Shown here: in pieces, positions 21,366-30,712 of the stretch
How positions within the stretch are numbered: the stretch's first letter is position 1
How the letters are laid out: every line of letters begins with the position of its first letter
Assembly: GCF_001672755.1 (NCBI RefSeq)
Contig: NZ_LZKI01000133.1
Location: 29,081-93,080, forward strand
DNA: 64,000 nt
From: Mycobacterium colombiense
GTDB taxonomy: Bacteria > Actinomycetota > Actinomycetes > Mycobacteriales > Mycobacteriaceae
Direction: 5' to 3'
Notes under the pieces: generated by a model
The model's input: only the letters and a program-made list of their open reading frames with translations
Databases searched by the model: none
What the model was told of the DNA's origin: nothing
Made by a program: the position numbers and the translations under genes

Positions 21366-21842
21366 TCAGAGCCAGTAGCGTTCGCTGAACATGGTCAGCA
21401 GCGACCCGGCCACCGAGCTGACCATGACCAGCGCCAGTGCCAGAACCGGCCAGAAGGACATGTACCAGCCCTTCAGGATCGACACGACCGGTCCGATGAT
21501 GGCCGCGGCGATGGCCGCACCGATACCGCCCCACACGATCGGGTGGATGTACAGGTCCAGCCCGTAGGGCACCGGCCCGCAGGTTTCGTCCTCGCAGACG
21601 TTTGCCAGGAAGCCGAACAGCCGCGTCGGCCAGGTCGTCGCCGTGGCCAGCAGCGCAAGCAGGATCAGCAGCACGACGGTGCAGACGACGTCCCATGGCG
21701 CCAGCCGCACCCGGATCACTCGGGGGGCCTCGTCGTCGTAGTCCACCAGCGGGTAGTGGGTATCCCTCGACCAGCCGGGCCCCGGCGCCGGCCCCGCCTC
21801 GGGTCCCGGCGCTGCGCTGTCGGACTGCTGCGGCGTGGCCAT
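21366..21842 (-). CDS. Small integral membrane protein (Rv1567c-like)
   Basis: A 158-residue protein with a Pro/Ala/Gly-rich cytoplasmic N-terminus (about 45 residues, ending YPLVDYDDEAPRVIRVRLAPWD). It has three membrane segments: VVCTVVLLILLALLATATTW, a central IGAAIAAAIIGPVVSIL, and FWPVLALALVMVSSVAGSLL. A short extracytoplasmic loop carries a Cys pair (CEDETC). No catalytic motif is seen. Position between ripD and bioA matches M. tuberculosis Rv1567c, of unknown function. It is divergent from bioA with 62 bp between the starts. Confidence 0.82.
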   Translation of the reverse strand: MATPQQSDSAAPGPEAGPAPGPGWSRDTHYPLVDYDDEAPRVIRVRLAPWDVVCTVVLLILLALLATATTWPTRLFGFLANVCEDETCGPVPYGLDLYIHPIVWGGIGAAIAAAIIGPVVSILKGWYMSFWPVLALALVMVSSVAGSLLTMFSERYWL

Positions 21843-21904
21843 GAAGTCCCATGCTTCCCGACGTCGGAGTTTTGCGCGAATCGGCTGCTTTACCCTCGAT
21901 CACT

Positions 21905-23221
21905 ATGCCCGCGGCCAAGGCCGGGCTGACGCCCGAGCAGATCAGCGCGATCGACACCGCGCATCTGTGGCATCCCTACAGCACCATCGGCGCCGAATCC
22001 GTCGCCCCCGTGGTGGCCGTCGGAGCCCGCGGCGCCTGGCTCACCCTGATCCGCGACGGCACGCCGCTCGAGGCGCTCGACGCGATGAGCTCCTGGTGGA
22101 CCGCGATCCACGGCCACGGCCACCCGGTCCTGGATGCGGCGCTGACGGCCCAGCTCGGCGCGATGAACCACGTCATGTTCGGCGGCCTGACCCACGAACC
22201 GGCGGCGCGGCTGGCCCAGCTGCTGGTGGACATCACCCCGGCCGGGCTGGACACAGTGTTCTTCAGCGACTCCGGGTCGGTGTCGGTGGAGGTGGCGGTG
22301 AAGATGGCGCTGCAGTACTGGCGCAGCCGCGGCCGGCCCGGCAAGCACCGGCTGATGACCTGGCGCGGCGGCTACCACGGCGACACCTTCACGCCGATGA
22401 GCGTCTGCGACCCCGACGGCGGCATGCACTCGCTGTGGACCGACATCCTGGCCCGCCAGGTGTTCGCCCCGCAGGTGCCCCGCGACTACCACCCCGCCTA
22501 CAGCGCGGCGTTCGAGGAACAGCTGGCCCGGCACACGGCCGAGCTGGCCGCCGTCGTCGTCGAGCCCGTCGTGCAGGGCGCCGGCGGCATGCGCTTTCAC
22601 GACCCGCAATACCTGCGCGATCTGCGGGACATCTGCCGGCGGCACGAGGTGTTGCTGATCTTCGACGAGATCGCGACCGGCTTCGGCCGCACCGGCGAGC
22701 TCTTCGCCGCCGACCACGCCGGCGTGAGCCCGGACATCATGTGCGTCGGCAAGGCGCTGACCGGCGGATATCTGACCCTGGCCGCGACACTGTGCACCAC
22801 CGACATCGCCCACACCATCAGCACGGGTGAGGCCGGAGCGCTGATGCACGGCCCGACGTTCATGGCCAACGCGCTGGCCTGCGCGGTGTCAGTGGCCAGC
22901 GTCGAAGTGCTACTCGGGCAGGACTGGCGGGCGCGGGTCGGCGAGATCGGCGCCGGCCTGGCCGCCGGACTCGAGCCAGCCCGGGCGCTGCCCGGGGTCA
23001 GCGATGTGCGGGTGTGCGGCGCCATCGGCGTCATCGAGTGCGAGCGCCCGGTCGACCTGGCCGTCGCCACCCCGGCGGCGCTGGACAACGGCGTCTGGCT
23101 GCGCCCGTTTCGCAACCTCGTCTACGCGATGCCGCCCTACATCTGCACGCCCGGCGAGATCGACCAGATCACCTCGGCGATGGTGCAGGTCGCCAAGCGA
23201 ACCGGCTCTCGTAGGCTCTAG
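21905..23221 (+). CDS. bioA: Adenosylmethionine-8-amino-7-oxononanoate aminotransferase BioA
   Basis: A 438-residue fold-type I PLP transaminase. It converts 7-keto-8-aminopelargonate (KAPA) to DAPA with S-adenosylmethionine as amino donor, the second step of the biotin ring pathway. The PLP lysine is Lys283 in [21 protein letters not shown] holds the PLP-binding Asp; [19 protein letters not shown] sequence near residues 61-73 and the Tyr-rich N-terminal HPYSTIG match BioA. The ATG at 21905 is preferred over in-frame codons upstream because the length then matches M. tuberculosis BioA (Rv1568). TACCCT lies 8 nt before it, so the message may be leaderless. It opens bioA-bioF-bioD. Confidence 0.95.
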   Translation: MPAAKAGLTPEQISAIDTAHLWHPYSTIGAESVAPVVAVGARGAWLTLIRDGTPLEALDAMSSWWTAIHGHGHPVLDAALTAQLGAMNHVMFGGLTHEPAARLAQLLVDITPAGLDTVFFSDSGSVSVEVAVKMALQYWRSRGRPGKHRLMTWRGGYHGDTFTPMSVCDPDGGMHSLWTDILARQVFAPQVPRDYHPAYSAAFEEQLARHTAELAAVVVEPVVQGAGGMRFHDPQYLRDLRDICRRHEVLLIFDEIATGFGRTGELFAADHAGVSPDIMCVGKALTGGYLTLAATLCTTDIAHTISTGEAGALMHGPTFMANALACAVSVASVEVLLGQDWRARVGEIGAGLAAGLEPARALPGVSDVRVCGAIGVIECERPVDLAVATPAALDNGVWLRPFRNLVYAMPPYICTPGEIDQITSAMVQVAKRTGSRRL

Positions 23222-23225
23222 GGCG

Positions 23226-24371
23226 ATGAAGGCACCGATCGAGGTTTCCCCGCTGGCCTGGCTGGAAGCGGTGGAACGACAGCGGCGCGAGGCCGGACTG
23301 CGCCGCTCACTGCGGCCGCGTCCCGCCGTGGCCACCGAGCTGGACCTGGCCTCCAACGACTACCTGGGGCTATCCCAACACCCCGACGTGATCGACGGCG
23401 GGGTCGCTGCGCTGCGCATGTGGGGTGCCGGGGCGACCGGGTCGCGCCTGGTCACCGGCGACACCGAGCTGCACCAGCAATTCGAGTGCGAGCTTGCCGA
23501 CTACGTCGGCGCCCCCTCCGGCCTGCTGTTCTCCTCTGGCTACGCCGCCAACCTGGGCGCGGTCGTCGGCCTGTCGGGCCGGGGTTCGCTGCTGGTGTCC
23601 GACGAGTACTCGCACGCGTCGCTGGTGGACGCCTGCCGGCTGTCGCGGGCGCGGGTGGCGGTGACGCCGCACCGCGACGTCGGTGCCGTGGAGGCGGCGT
23701 TGGCGGCCCGCGACGAGGAGCGCGCGGTCGTCATCACCGAGTCGGTGTTTTCCACCGACGGCGCGCTGGCGCCGCTGCGGGACCTGCACGAGGTGTGCCG
23801 CCGGCATCGCGCCCTGCTGATCGTCGACGAGGCGCACGGCCTGGGTGTGCGCGGCGGCGGCCGCGGGCTGCTGCACGAGGCCGGGCTGGCCGGTGCGCCC
23901 GACGTGGTCATGACCACCACGCTGTCCAAGGCGCTGGGCAGCCAGGGCGGCGCGGTGCTCGGGCCGGCGTCGGTGCGCGCCCACCTGATCGACGCGGCAC
24001 GCACGTTCATCTTCGACACCGGCCTGGCCCCGGCGGCCGTGGGCGCCGCGCGGGCCGCGCTGACCGTGCTGCGGTCCGAGCCATGGCGCGCGGACGCGGT
24101 GTTACGCCACGCCGCCTTTCTTGCCGAGGTCTGCGGCGTGCCCGAGACGCCGCAGTCGGCGGTGGTGTCGGTGATCCTGGGTGACCCGGACGTGGCGGTG
24201 GCCGCCGCGACGGCCTGCCTGGACGCCGGCGTGCGGGTGGGATGCTTCCGGCCCCCGACCGTGCCCGCCGGTACGTCGCGGCTGCGGCTCACCGCGCGCG
24301 CGTCGCTGGACGACGCCGAGCTGGAGGTCGCGCGCGGGGTGCTCACCGATGTGCTCGCCAAGCTGGGTTGA
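23226..24371 (+). CDS. bioF: 8-amino-7-oxononanoate synthase BioF
   Basis: A 381-residue alpha-oxoamine synthase that condenses pimeloyl thioester with L-alanine to KAPA. PLP-binding features are SNDYLGL near residue 43, FSSGYAANLG, IVDEAHGLGVRG, and the Schiff-base Lys235 in TTTLSKALGSQGG. It starts 4 nt after the bioA stop. A longer in-frame extension overlaps bioA and is rejected. Equivalent to Rv1569 (bioF1). Confidence 0.95.
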   Translation: MKAPIEVSPLAWLEAVERQRREAGLRRSLRPRPAVATELDLASNDYLGLSQHPDVIDGGVAALRMWGAGATGSRLVTGDTELHQQFECELADYVGAPSGLLFSSGYAANLGAVVGLSGRGSLLVSDEYSHASLVDACRLSRARVAVTPHRDVGAVEAALAARDEERAVVITESVFSTDGALAPLRDLHEVCRRHRALLIVDEAHGLGVRGGGRGLLHEAGLAGAPDVVMTTTLSKALGSQGGAVLGPASVRAHLIDAARTFIFDTGLAPAAVGAARAALTVLRSEPWRADAVLRHAAFLAEVCGVPETPQSAVVSVILGDPDVAVAAATACLDAGVRVGCFRPPTVPAGTSRLRLTARASLDDAELEVARGVLTDVLAKLG

Positions 24372-24380
24372 GGCGCGCCG

Positions 24381-25061
24381 GTGACGGTTCTGGTCGTCAC
24401 CGGCACCGACACCGGGGTCGGCAAGACGGTCGCCACGGCCGCGCTGGCGTGCCACGCCCGTCAGGCCGGCCTCGACGTGGCGGTCTGCAAACCGGTCCAG
24501 ACCGGCATCGACGCGGGCGACGACGACCTCGCCGAGGTGGCCCGGCTGTCCGGGGTGACCGAGCTGGCCGGGTTCGGCCGTTATCCGCTGCCGCTGGCAC
24601 CGGTGGCCGCCGCCGAGGCGGCCGGGATGCCGCTGCCCACCCGCGAGCAGCTGCTGGGGCTCATCGGGGAGCTGGACCGCCCGGGGCGGCTGACGCTGGT
24701 CGAGGGCGCCGGGGGCCTGCTGGTCGAACTCGGCGAAAACGGGGTCACCGCCCGCGATCTCGCCGCCGCGCTGGGCGCGGGAGTGCTGGTGGTGGTCGGC
24801 TCGTCGCTGGGCACCCTCAACCACACCGCGCTGACCCTAGAATCTATTGCCGCGCAGAATCTTTCGTGCGCAGGTCTGGTCATCGGCAGCTGGCCCCGGC
24901 AGCCCGGGGTGGTGGAGACGACGAACCGGCCCGCGCTGGCCAGGCTGGCCGCGGTGCGCGCCGTGCTGCCCGAAGGTTCGGCGTCGCTGGACTCCATTGA
25001 GTTCGCGGCCCTGTGCGCCCAGGCGTTCGACCGTGACTGGGTCACCTCGCTGGTGGGCTGA
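24381..25061 (+). CDS. bioD: Dethiobiotin synthetase BioD
   Basis: A 226-residue ATP-dependent enzyme that closes the ureido ring of DAPA with CO2 to give dethiobiotin. The P-loop is GTDTGVGKT (residues about 8-16), followed by the substrate motif KPVQTG and the family segment [11 protein letters not shown]. Start GTG 24381, 9 nt after bioF. Its stop overlaps the next start by one base (TGATG). Equivalent to Rv1570. Confidence 0.95.
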   Translation: MTVLVVTGTDTGVGKTVATAALACHARQAGLDVAVCKPVQTGIDAGDDDLAEVARLSGVTELAGFGRYPLPLAPVAAAEAAGMPLPTREQLLGLIGELDRPGRLTLVEGAGGLLVELGENGVTARDLAAALGAGVLVVVGSSLGTLNHTALTLESIAAQNLSCAGLVIGSWPRQPGVVETTNRPALARLAAVRAVLPEGSASLDSIEFAALCAQAFDRDWVTSLVG

Positions 25062-25570
25062 TGGTCCACTCCATCGAGCTGGTCTTCGACCGCCACACCG
25101 AGTCGGCGGTCCGGAACATCTGGGAAGCGTTGGCCGGGGCAGGAATTCCCAGTCAGGCACCGGCCAGCCGTCCGCACGTGACGCTGGCGGTGGCCGAAGG
25201 CATCGCCCCCGACGTCGACGAGCTGCTGAGCCCGCTGACCGAGCGGCTGCCACTGCGCTGCCTCATCGGTGCGCCGGTGCTATTCGGCCGCGCCAGCGCG
25301 GTTTTCGCGCGGCTGGTGGTGCCGACGGGCGAGCTGCTGGCCCTGCACGCCCAGGTGCACCGGGTGTGCGGGCCGTATTTGTCGCCCGGCCCGATGCCCA
25401 ACAGCCTGCCCGGTCAGTGGACCGCGCACGTCACGATGGCCCGGCGCGTCGGCGGCGCTCACCTCGGAAGGGCGCTGCGCATCGCGGGCCGGCCCGCCCA
25501 GATCGACGGCAGCTTCGCGGGTTTGCGCCGCTGGGACGGCAACAAGAAGGCCGAGCATCCGATTTCCTAG
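25061..25570 (+). CDS. 2H phosphoesterase (2'-5' RNA ligase-like) family protein
   Basis: A 169-residue protein with the two H-x-T signatures of the 2H phosphoesterase fold: PHVTLA near residue 45 and AHVTMA near residue 124. Such enzymes act on 2',3'-cyclic or 2'-5' phosphodiesters in RNA or nucleotides. It is translationally coupled to bioD and closes the bioAFD operon, as M. tuberculosis Rv1571 does. A link to biotin is not apparent from the fold; the co-transcription may be incidental. Confidence 0.8.
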   Translation: MVHSIELVFDRHTESAVRNIWEALAGAGIPSQAPASRPHVTLAVAEGIAPDVDELLSPLTERLPLRCLIGAPVLFGRASAVFARLVVPTGELLALHAQVHRVCGPYLSPGPMPNSLPGQWTAHVTMARRVGGAHLGRALRIAGRPAQIDGSFAGLRRWDGNKKAEHPIS

Positions 25571-25684
25571 TGGCGATCGCAAGCGCGGCGTAGCCGGGCG
25601 CGGCGGGTCGCCACCGTCGGGTCAGTGGCGATCGCAAGTGCCGCGTAGCCGGGCGCGGCGGGTCACCACCGTCGGGTCAGTGGC
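25569..25684. repeat. 55-bp intergenic tandem repeat (two copies plus 6 bp)
   Basis: Units at 25569-25623 and 25624-25678 differ at 3 of 55 positions, and a third copy begins at 25679 and stops after AGTGGC. Each unit opens with AGTGGCGATCGCAAG and holds TGGCGA near its start and TCGCCA (unit 1) or TCACCA (unit 2) near its end, so unit 1 can form a stem. It fills the whole gap between two convergent genes and overlaps the stop codons of both, so it may double as a bidirectional terminator. Confidence 0.85.
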
Positions 25685-27089
25685 CCGTCGTCGCGAGCTC
25701 CGGCGCGGTGGCCGCCCGCACCCTGGCGCGCCGCTCGTCGATGGTGCGGCCCAGGTCTTGCAGCAGCAGCGGCTTGTCCATCACGAGCTCGACCAGGTGA
25801 TCGCGATCGATCTCCAGCGCGGTCACCTCGTCGATGGCCTGCGCGTCGGCGAGGTTGGGCTGGCGGGTCAGGGCGGTGACACCCAGGAACGAGCCCTCGT
25901 CCAGCCCGCCGACCGCGACGACCGATCCGTCCGTGGCGGTCGCGGTCAACCGCACGCCGCCCTCGATCAGGAACGTCATCCCCGCCGGAACGCGACCGGC
26001 GTGCTCGACGATCTCATTGGCCCCGTAGCGAACGATTTTCGCGTGCGACACCAATGCCTGCTGATCCGGTTGGCTGAGCCGCAACGCAGGCGCCACCACC
26101 GTCCGTACCGCCTTCTCGATGCGCTCGGTCGTGGAGATGTCGTCCTCGGCGCCGTTCAGGTGTAGACCGTCGCGCCGCGCCGCGTACCACAGCCAGCGCA
26201 GAAACGCCGCTTGCGCGGCCGAGTCGTCCGCGGGCGACTTCAGCCCGACGGTGACCCGATATTCGGCGTCCCCGGTCGGCGCCGAGGTCGCCACCGCGTC
26301 AGGCCTGCGCTGCGGCAACGCGTTGGCGACCCGCTCCAACAGCGCGCACACCCGATCGGGCGGGTCGATCTCGGAAAAGGTTGTGGTGATTGCCAATTGG
26401 TGCCCGCCGGGCGGGCGGCTGAGATTGGTGAACGAGGTGGTGGCCAGCACCGAGTTCGGGGTGATCTGCAGCCCGCGGCCGGATTCGATGTGCACGGACC
26501 GCCAGTTCGCCTCCACGATCCGGCCCCGCGCCGACGGGGTGTCCAGCCAGTCACCGATCCGGAACGGCTGCTCGAACAACATGAACAGCCCGGACACGAT
26601 CTGGCCGACGGAGTTCTGCAGCATCAGGCCGATGACCACCGAGGTGACTCCCAGCGCGGTGAAGAGCCCGCCGACGCGCACGCCCCACACGTAGGAGAAG
26701 ATGACCGCCAGTCCGACTCCGATCAGCACGAACCGGGTCACGTCGAGGAAGATGCCCGGGATCCGCTGGCGCCAGGAGCCCTGCGGTGCGCCCTCGAAAA
26801 CCGTTGCGTTGAGCCCGGATAACAGGAGCACCAGCACCACGAAACCGAACACCGTCGCCAGCACCCGAACCGACGTGAACTGGGCCGGCATCCTGGCCAC
26901 ATTCACCAGCAACACCAGCAGTGCGCCCAGCGGAACAAGGTAGCTGCGCATCAGCAGGACGGGCCGCGCCAGCGGACTCTCCTTGCGCACGAGGCTCTGG
27001 TGCCATTCGGTGAGGGCGATCAGCAGCAGCGGCAGGCCGAATATCACCCCGGCGGCCCAGTACAGCGATGGTGAGTCAAAGGTTTTCAT
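25677..27089 (-). CDS. MscS-type mechanosensitive channel with C-terminal cNMP-binding-like domain
   Basis: A 470-residue membrane protein. Membrane segments lie at about 10-27, 46-65, 76-95, 118-136 and 141-172. The last covers the MscS pore helix region (GVTSVVIGLMLQNSVGQIVSGLFMLFEQPFRIGDWL), and the MscS beta domain follows to about 250. Residues about 345-455 resemble a cyclic-nucleotide-binding fold (YGANEIVEHAGRVPAGMTFLIEGGVRL). However, the phosphate-binding cassette reads FLGVTALTRQPNLADA: the usual Glu is Val404 and the usual Arg is Ala414. The start at 27089 overlaps the cyclase stop as ATGA. The pair matches M. tuberculosis Rv2434c-Rv2435c, which lie elsewhere in that genome. Confidence 0.88.
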   Translation of the reverse strand: MKTFDSPSLYWAAGVIFGLPLLLIALTEWHQSLVRKESPLARPVLLMRSYLVPLGALLVLLVNVARMPAQFTSVRVLATVFGFVVLVLLLSGLNATVFEGAPQGSWRQRIPGIFLDVTRFVLIGVGLAVIFSYVWGVRVGGLFTALGVTSVVIGLMLQNSVGQIVSGLFMLFEQPFRIGDWLDTPSARGRIVEANWRSVHIESGRGLQITPNSVLATTSFTNLSRPPGGHQLAITTTFSEIDPPDRVCALLERVANALPQRRPDAVATSAPTGDAEYRVTVGLKSPADDSAAQAAFLRWLWYAARRDGLHLNGAEDDISTTERIEKAVRTVVAPALRLSQPDQQALVSHAKIVRYGANEIVEHAGRVPAGMTFLIEGGVRLTATATDGSVVAVGGLDEGSFLGVTALTRQPNLADAQAIDEVTALEIDRDHLVELVMDKPLLLQDLGRTIDERRARVRAATAPELATTGH

Positions 27090-29302
27090 TGCCCCTGCCC
27101 TTCCGAGAGCTTCCAGATCTGCTGCTCGACGCCGCCGACGGTGATGGTGCCGGCCGGGGTGAATCGCCGGATGTCGTGCATCACCTCGTAGACCTTCGCG
27201 GTGACATAGATTCCCGATTGTGTTGTGCTGCTGCGTGTCTGATGCGCCAGGTTGACGGCCGCACCCCACATGTCGTAGACGATGCTGGATCGCCCGACCA
27301 GTCCGCTGATCACGTTGCCGGTGTGGATGCCGGCCCGCAGGGCCAGGTGGTAGCCGGTCTTGCTGTTGAAGCGCGCGATGATGTCTTGCATCTCCACGGC
27401 GAATTCGACGGTGCGGTGGACGCTGTCCAGCCGGGGAAAGTTCAGGCCGCAGCTGGCCAGGTAGCCGTTGTGCAGCGTGCGAATCGGCTCGATGCCAAGG
27501 GATTCCGCTGCCGAGTCGAGTTCGCGGATCAGTTCGTCGACGATGCCCACCAGCTCGCGGCCGGAGAGTTTGCCGGAGATGTCGTCGAGGCCGACGATGT
27601 CGGCGAAGATGACCGTGACGTCCTGGTGTTCCTCGGCGATGGTTTGTTCGCCCTCGCGGTAACGCTGGGCAACCGGTTCGGGCATCAGCGACGCGAGCAG
27701 CCGGTCGTTCTCCTTGCGCTGTTCGGTCAGCAGTTCCTCTTTGATCTGCAGGTTGCGGCTCATGTCGTTGAAAGCGGCCATCAGCTCGCCGATCTCATCG
27801 CGTGAGGTGACCGGGATCGCGACGTCGTAGTTGCCGGCGCTGATCTCGCGGGCCCCGGCCTGCAACCTGCGAATGGGCCGCACGAATATTTGGGCGACCA
27901 GCAGCGCGGCCACGCAGATGACGAAAACCATTGCTGTGGTGGTCAATATCAGCGTCTGGGTCAGCGACGCCACCCGGGCGTTGGCCTCGGAGGTTTCCCT
28001 GGTCGCCACGATCGACCAGTGCAGGTCGGAATTCGGCAGCGACAACGGGGCGTAGGACGCGAGCTCTCGTCGGCCCAGATAACCGGTGTCGGTCACCGTT
28101 CCGGTCTCGCCGCGTTGCGCGGCGCGCACGGCCGAGGTGGCGACGGGCTGGACCAGCGTGGTGCCGCCCCATCTGATCGCGGTGTCGACGGTCTCGCGGC
28201 GAGCGCCGGCGGCCAGCGCCTCACGCCGATATCGCTGCGGGTCTTCCAGGAACAGCCGCGAGTCGGAGCGCATCAGGTTGTCCGGGCCCGCCAGATAGGT
28301 CTCGGCGGTCTGGCCCATCCCCGCCGCCCGCCACTGCTTGTCGGCGGTCATGATCCGATTCACCTTCGCGATCGGCAGCGGCAGCGCCAGCACTCCGGCC
28401 GGTTTGCCCGGCGGGCCGATCGGCGCGACCAGCCACGCGATGGGCTGACCCAGCTGGGGCTGATACGGCTGAAAGTCGGTGATCCACACGAAGTTCACCG
28501 AGTTCGCGGCCATGGCCTTCTCGTACGCGCCGCGCAGAATCGACTGGCGATACGGGCCGGTGAGGACGTTGGTGCCGAGCGAGGCGCTTTTCCGCACGGT
28601 GTAGACCACGTTGCCGCGGGTGTCGAGCAACAGCGCGTCGCGGTATTCGAAGCGGGTGGCGATCTCGCGGAAGTAGTCGTTGAATCGGGCGTTGGCGGCC
28701 GACCAGGCGCTGCCGTCGCCGGCGTCGTCGGGCGCGGACCCGTTCGAAGACCCATGCGCCGCAACGGTGTAGTGCGCCTGCAGATACCGCTGCGAGTTGT
28801 TGCTGGGCAGCACGGCATCCAGCGCCAGCTTGTTCCCGGTGTCGCGCTCCAACGGTTTGATCAGCCGCTCGTTGTAGAAGTCCACCAGCGCCTGCTGCTG
28901 CCCGGGGTCGACGGACGCGTTGGCCAGCTGATCGAATCCGGCCGTGAACGCCTGCACCGCGTCCAGCGCTGTGGACCCGCGGCTGTAGACCACCAGAGAA
29001 TCAGACAGGTCCGAGAACAGTGTCTCGATCGCGCGCTTCTGCGCCTCACGCAGCTGCGTCATCCGCTCCGACGCCGCCGGCAACAGCGCGTTGCGCGCCG
29101 CGACGTACTCGACGGTCCCGATCACTCCCAGCGACGCCAGGCTCGACACCAGCAGCATCAGCATCACCTTGGACTGAATGCTGATCCAGGACAGCGCTCG
29201 TGGGCGACGCCTAATCTTCCGGGCCGGGTCCTGCTCGTCCGGGGGAACCGACTCGGTCGGGCGCATCAACCGACCGTGTGTCGGGTCGACCCTCGACGCC
29301 AT
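27086..29302 (-). CDS. Receptor-type class III adenylate/guanylate cyclase, divergent active site
   Basis: A 738-residue protein. TM1 is about 46-68; a large extracytoplasmic sensor of about 380 residues (double-Cache-like) follows; TM2 is about 449-473; a HAMP linker spans 471-523 (PIRRLQAGAREISAGNYD); the cyclase domain is about 558-735. Metal ligand Asp568 (IFADIVG) and Asp677 (VYDMWG) and Asn684 are present. The second metal Asp is Asn612 (LHNGY), the base-contacting Lys is Arg608, and the transition-state Arg is Gln688 (NLAHQ). Activity is therefore uncertain. It overlaps the MscS-cNMP gene by 4 nt. Resembles M. tuberculosis Rv2435c. Confidence 0.87.
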   Translation of the reverse strand: MASRVDPTHGRLMRPTESVPPDEQDPARKIRRRPRALSWISIQSKVMLMLLVSSLASLGVIGTVEYVAARNALLPAASERMTQLREAQKRAIETLFSDLSDSLVVYSRGSTALDAVQAFTAGFDQLANASVDPGQQQALVDFYNERLIKPLERDTGNKLALDAVLPSNNSQRYLQAHYTVAAHGSSNGSAPDDAGDGSAWSAANARFNDYFREIATRFEYRDALLLDTRGNVVYTVRKSASLGTNVLTGPYRQSILRGAYEKAMAANSVNFVWITDFQPYQPQLGQPIAWLVAPIGPPGKPAGVLALPLPIAKVNRIMTADKQWRAAGMGQTAETYLAGPDNLMRSDSRLFLEDPQRYRREALAAGARRETVDTAIRWGGTTLVQPVATSAVRAAQRGETGTVTDTGYLGRRELASYAPLSLPNSDLHWSIVATRETSEANARVASLTQTLILTTTAMVFVICVAALLVAQIFVRPIRRLQAGAREISAGNYDVAIPVTSRDEIGELMAAFNDMSRNLQIKEELLTEQRKENDRLLASLMPEPVAQRYREGEQTIAEEHQDVTVIFADIVGLDDISGKLSGRELVGIVDELIRELDSAAESLGIEPIRTLHNGYLASCGLNFPRLDSVHRTVEFAVEMQDIIARFNSKTGYHLALRAGIHTGNVISGLVGRSSIVYDMWGAAVNLAHQTRSSTTQSGIYVTAKVYEVMHDIRRFTPAGTITVGGVEQQIWKLSEGQGQ

Positions 29303-29347
29303 GGCGCCGCTTCTCGCGATGGCGTTAGGAAGCGCACGCCCCGACGC

Positions 29348-30712
29348 CTACCCCCCGAAGAGCAAATACAAACCGGTGAAGGTGTAGCCGACCATCACCA
29401 GCATCATCGTCAGCTGGCCGGTGAGCTGATGCCCGGCGGGCAGCAGCCGCAGGGCTTTGTCGTGGGCCGCGATCACCGCGACGATGTGCCCGGTGACCAC
29501 GCAGGTCACCTTGATCGCGGCCAGCACCGGCGGGTGCATGGATAAGACGTAGGCCACGTGCAGATGCGCCAGGCCGAGCAGATTCCACCCGTGGCCGAAC
29601 GGGTCGGCCAGCGCGAACACCGCCTGCTGTCCGCGCTCCACCAGATAGGACAGGTAGTGCGCGAAGATGTAGCCGACGACGATCGGGATCAGTGAATGAG
29701 CCATCTCGCCGGGCAATTCGCGCCGTCGCTCCGCGGTGACCCCCCCGGTGGCGCGTGCCGCAAGTGAAAATGTCACTGCCACAACGCAAATGAAGACGAT
29801 CAGTCCGACGGTGCGCAGTATCGACGATGCCGGTGTCGGGGGAGCGCCGAATTCACGGGTGAGCTGATCGGAGAAGCCGCGCCACGTCGGCGACGACGAG
29901 AAGCTGTCGAACGCCGTCGACCCCAGCAGCACCGCCAGCAGCACCACGACGCCCGGCCGCACCGGCAGCGACGGCAGATGGTCGAGCGGGTTTCCGAAGA
30001 CGATCTTTCCGGTCTCCGGGTTGCGCCGAAACGGCGAAAGCCGGGAGACGGCCATGCTGTACACGCCGAACGGGTCGGCGCGGGCCAGCCAGCGCTGGCC
30101 GCACAGCCAGGCGCCGACCAGCATCAGCGCGGCGTAGGCGGCTATCCACGTCATGACCCACGGCAGTGAAGCCGAGTTCGGGCTGGCCAGCTCCATCCAG
30201 ACGAAGGCGAACAGGCCGAACGCGGCGGGCCGGTAGCCCCAGCCCTCGGGGTAGGACAGCCGAGGCCGACCGAGGCGCTCCGGGACGACGCGACGCAGCA
30301 GCAGATACACCGTGCGCATCGGCGAGATCACCCGCCACACCGGCCCGATGGCCAGCGACAGCGCCACCAGCCCAACCCACAGCAGCACATAGAACGCACC
30401 GAGCAGCGCGTTGGACTCCGATTCGGGGCCCCACACCCCGGCGGCCAACGCCCACGCCGCGAACACCAGCGCCACCGTGGCCGCCGTCCACCGGGTCACC
30501 CGGGAGTCGACGAACGTCGTCAGCGCCGCCGGCAGGGGCCGGCCCGGTTTGAGCGGATCGAACCGCGGTTGCCGCCACGCGAACGCCACTAAGGCGAACG
30601 TGAAGGTCAGCGCCCATGCCGCCCCGACCATCGCGTAGGCGTAGGGCACCGGAAGGTCACCCGACCCGCCGAGACCGTGCGCGAGCACCACCGCCGCGGC
30701 GGCGGAGCTCAC
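29348..30712 (-). CDS. Polytopic membrane protein of unknown function, His-rich C-terminus
   Basis: A 454-residue protein with about ten predicted membrane segments and no recognised transporter motif. The N-terminus (LAHGLGGSGDLPVP, then a membrane helix) and the C-terminal third are distinctive. Histidines in or beside membrane helices occur at 352, 374, 383, 385, 393, 409 and 417 (FAHYLSYL, FGHGWNLLGLAHLHV, SMHPP, TGHIVAVIAAHD), a pattern seen in haem- or metal-binding membrane proteins. I recall similar proteins being auto-annotated as fenitrothion-hydrolase-like, but that is not evidence of function here. The GTG start overlaps the stop of the cupredoxin-like lipoprotein gene by 4 nt, so the two are coupled. 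Confidence 0.8.
   Translation of the reverse strand: MSSAAAAVVLAHGLGGSGDLPVPYAYAMVGAAWALTFTFALVAFAWRQPRFDPLKPGRPLPAALTTFVDSRVTRWTAATVALVFAAWALAAGVWGPESESNALLGAFYVLLWVGLVALSLAIGPVWRVISPMRTVYLLLRRVVPERLGRPRLSYPEGWGYRPAAFGLFAFVWMELASPNSASLPWVMTWIAAYAALMLVGAWLCGQRWLARADPFGVYSMAVSRLSPFRRNPETGKIVFGNPLDHLPSLPVRPGVVVLLAVLLGSTAFDSFSSSPTWRGFSDQLTREFGAPPTPASSILRTVGLIVFICVVAVTFSLAARATGGVTAERRRELPGEMAHSLIPIVVGYIFAHYLSYLVERGQQAVFALADPFGHGWNLLGLAHLHVAYVLSMHPPVLAAIKVTCVVTGHIVAVIAAHDKALRLLPAGHQLTGQLTMMLVMVGYTFTGLYLLFGG

Noticed and set aside
21325..21957. Alternative longer minus-strand frame across the Rv1567c-like gene
   Set aside because: It reads through the bioA start region and gives an Arg/Gly/Ala-rich product. 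The 158-residue frame inside it has three clean membrane helices.
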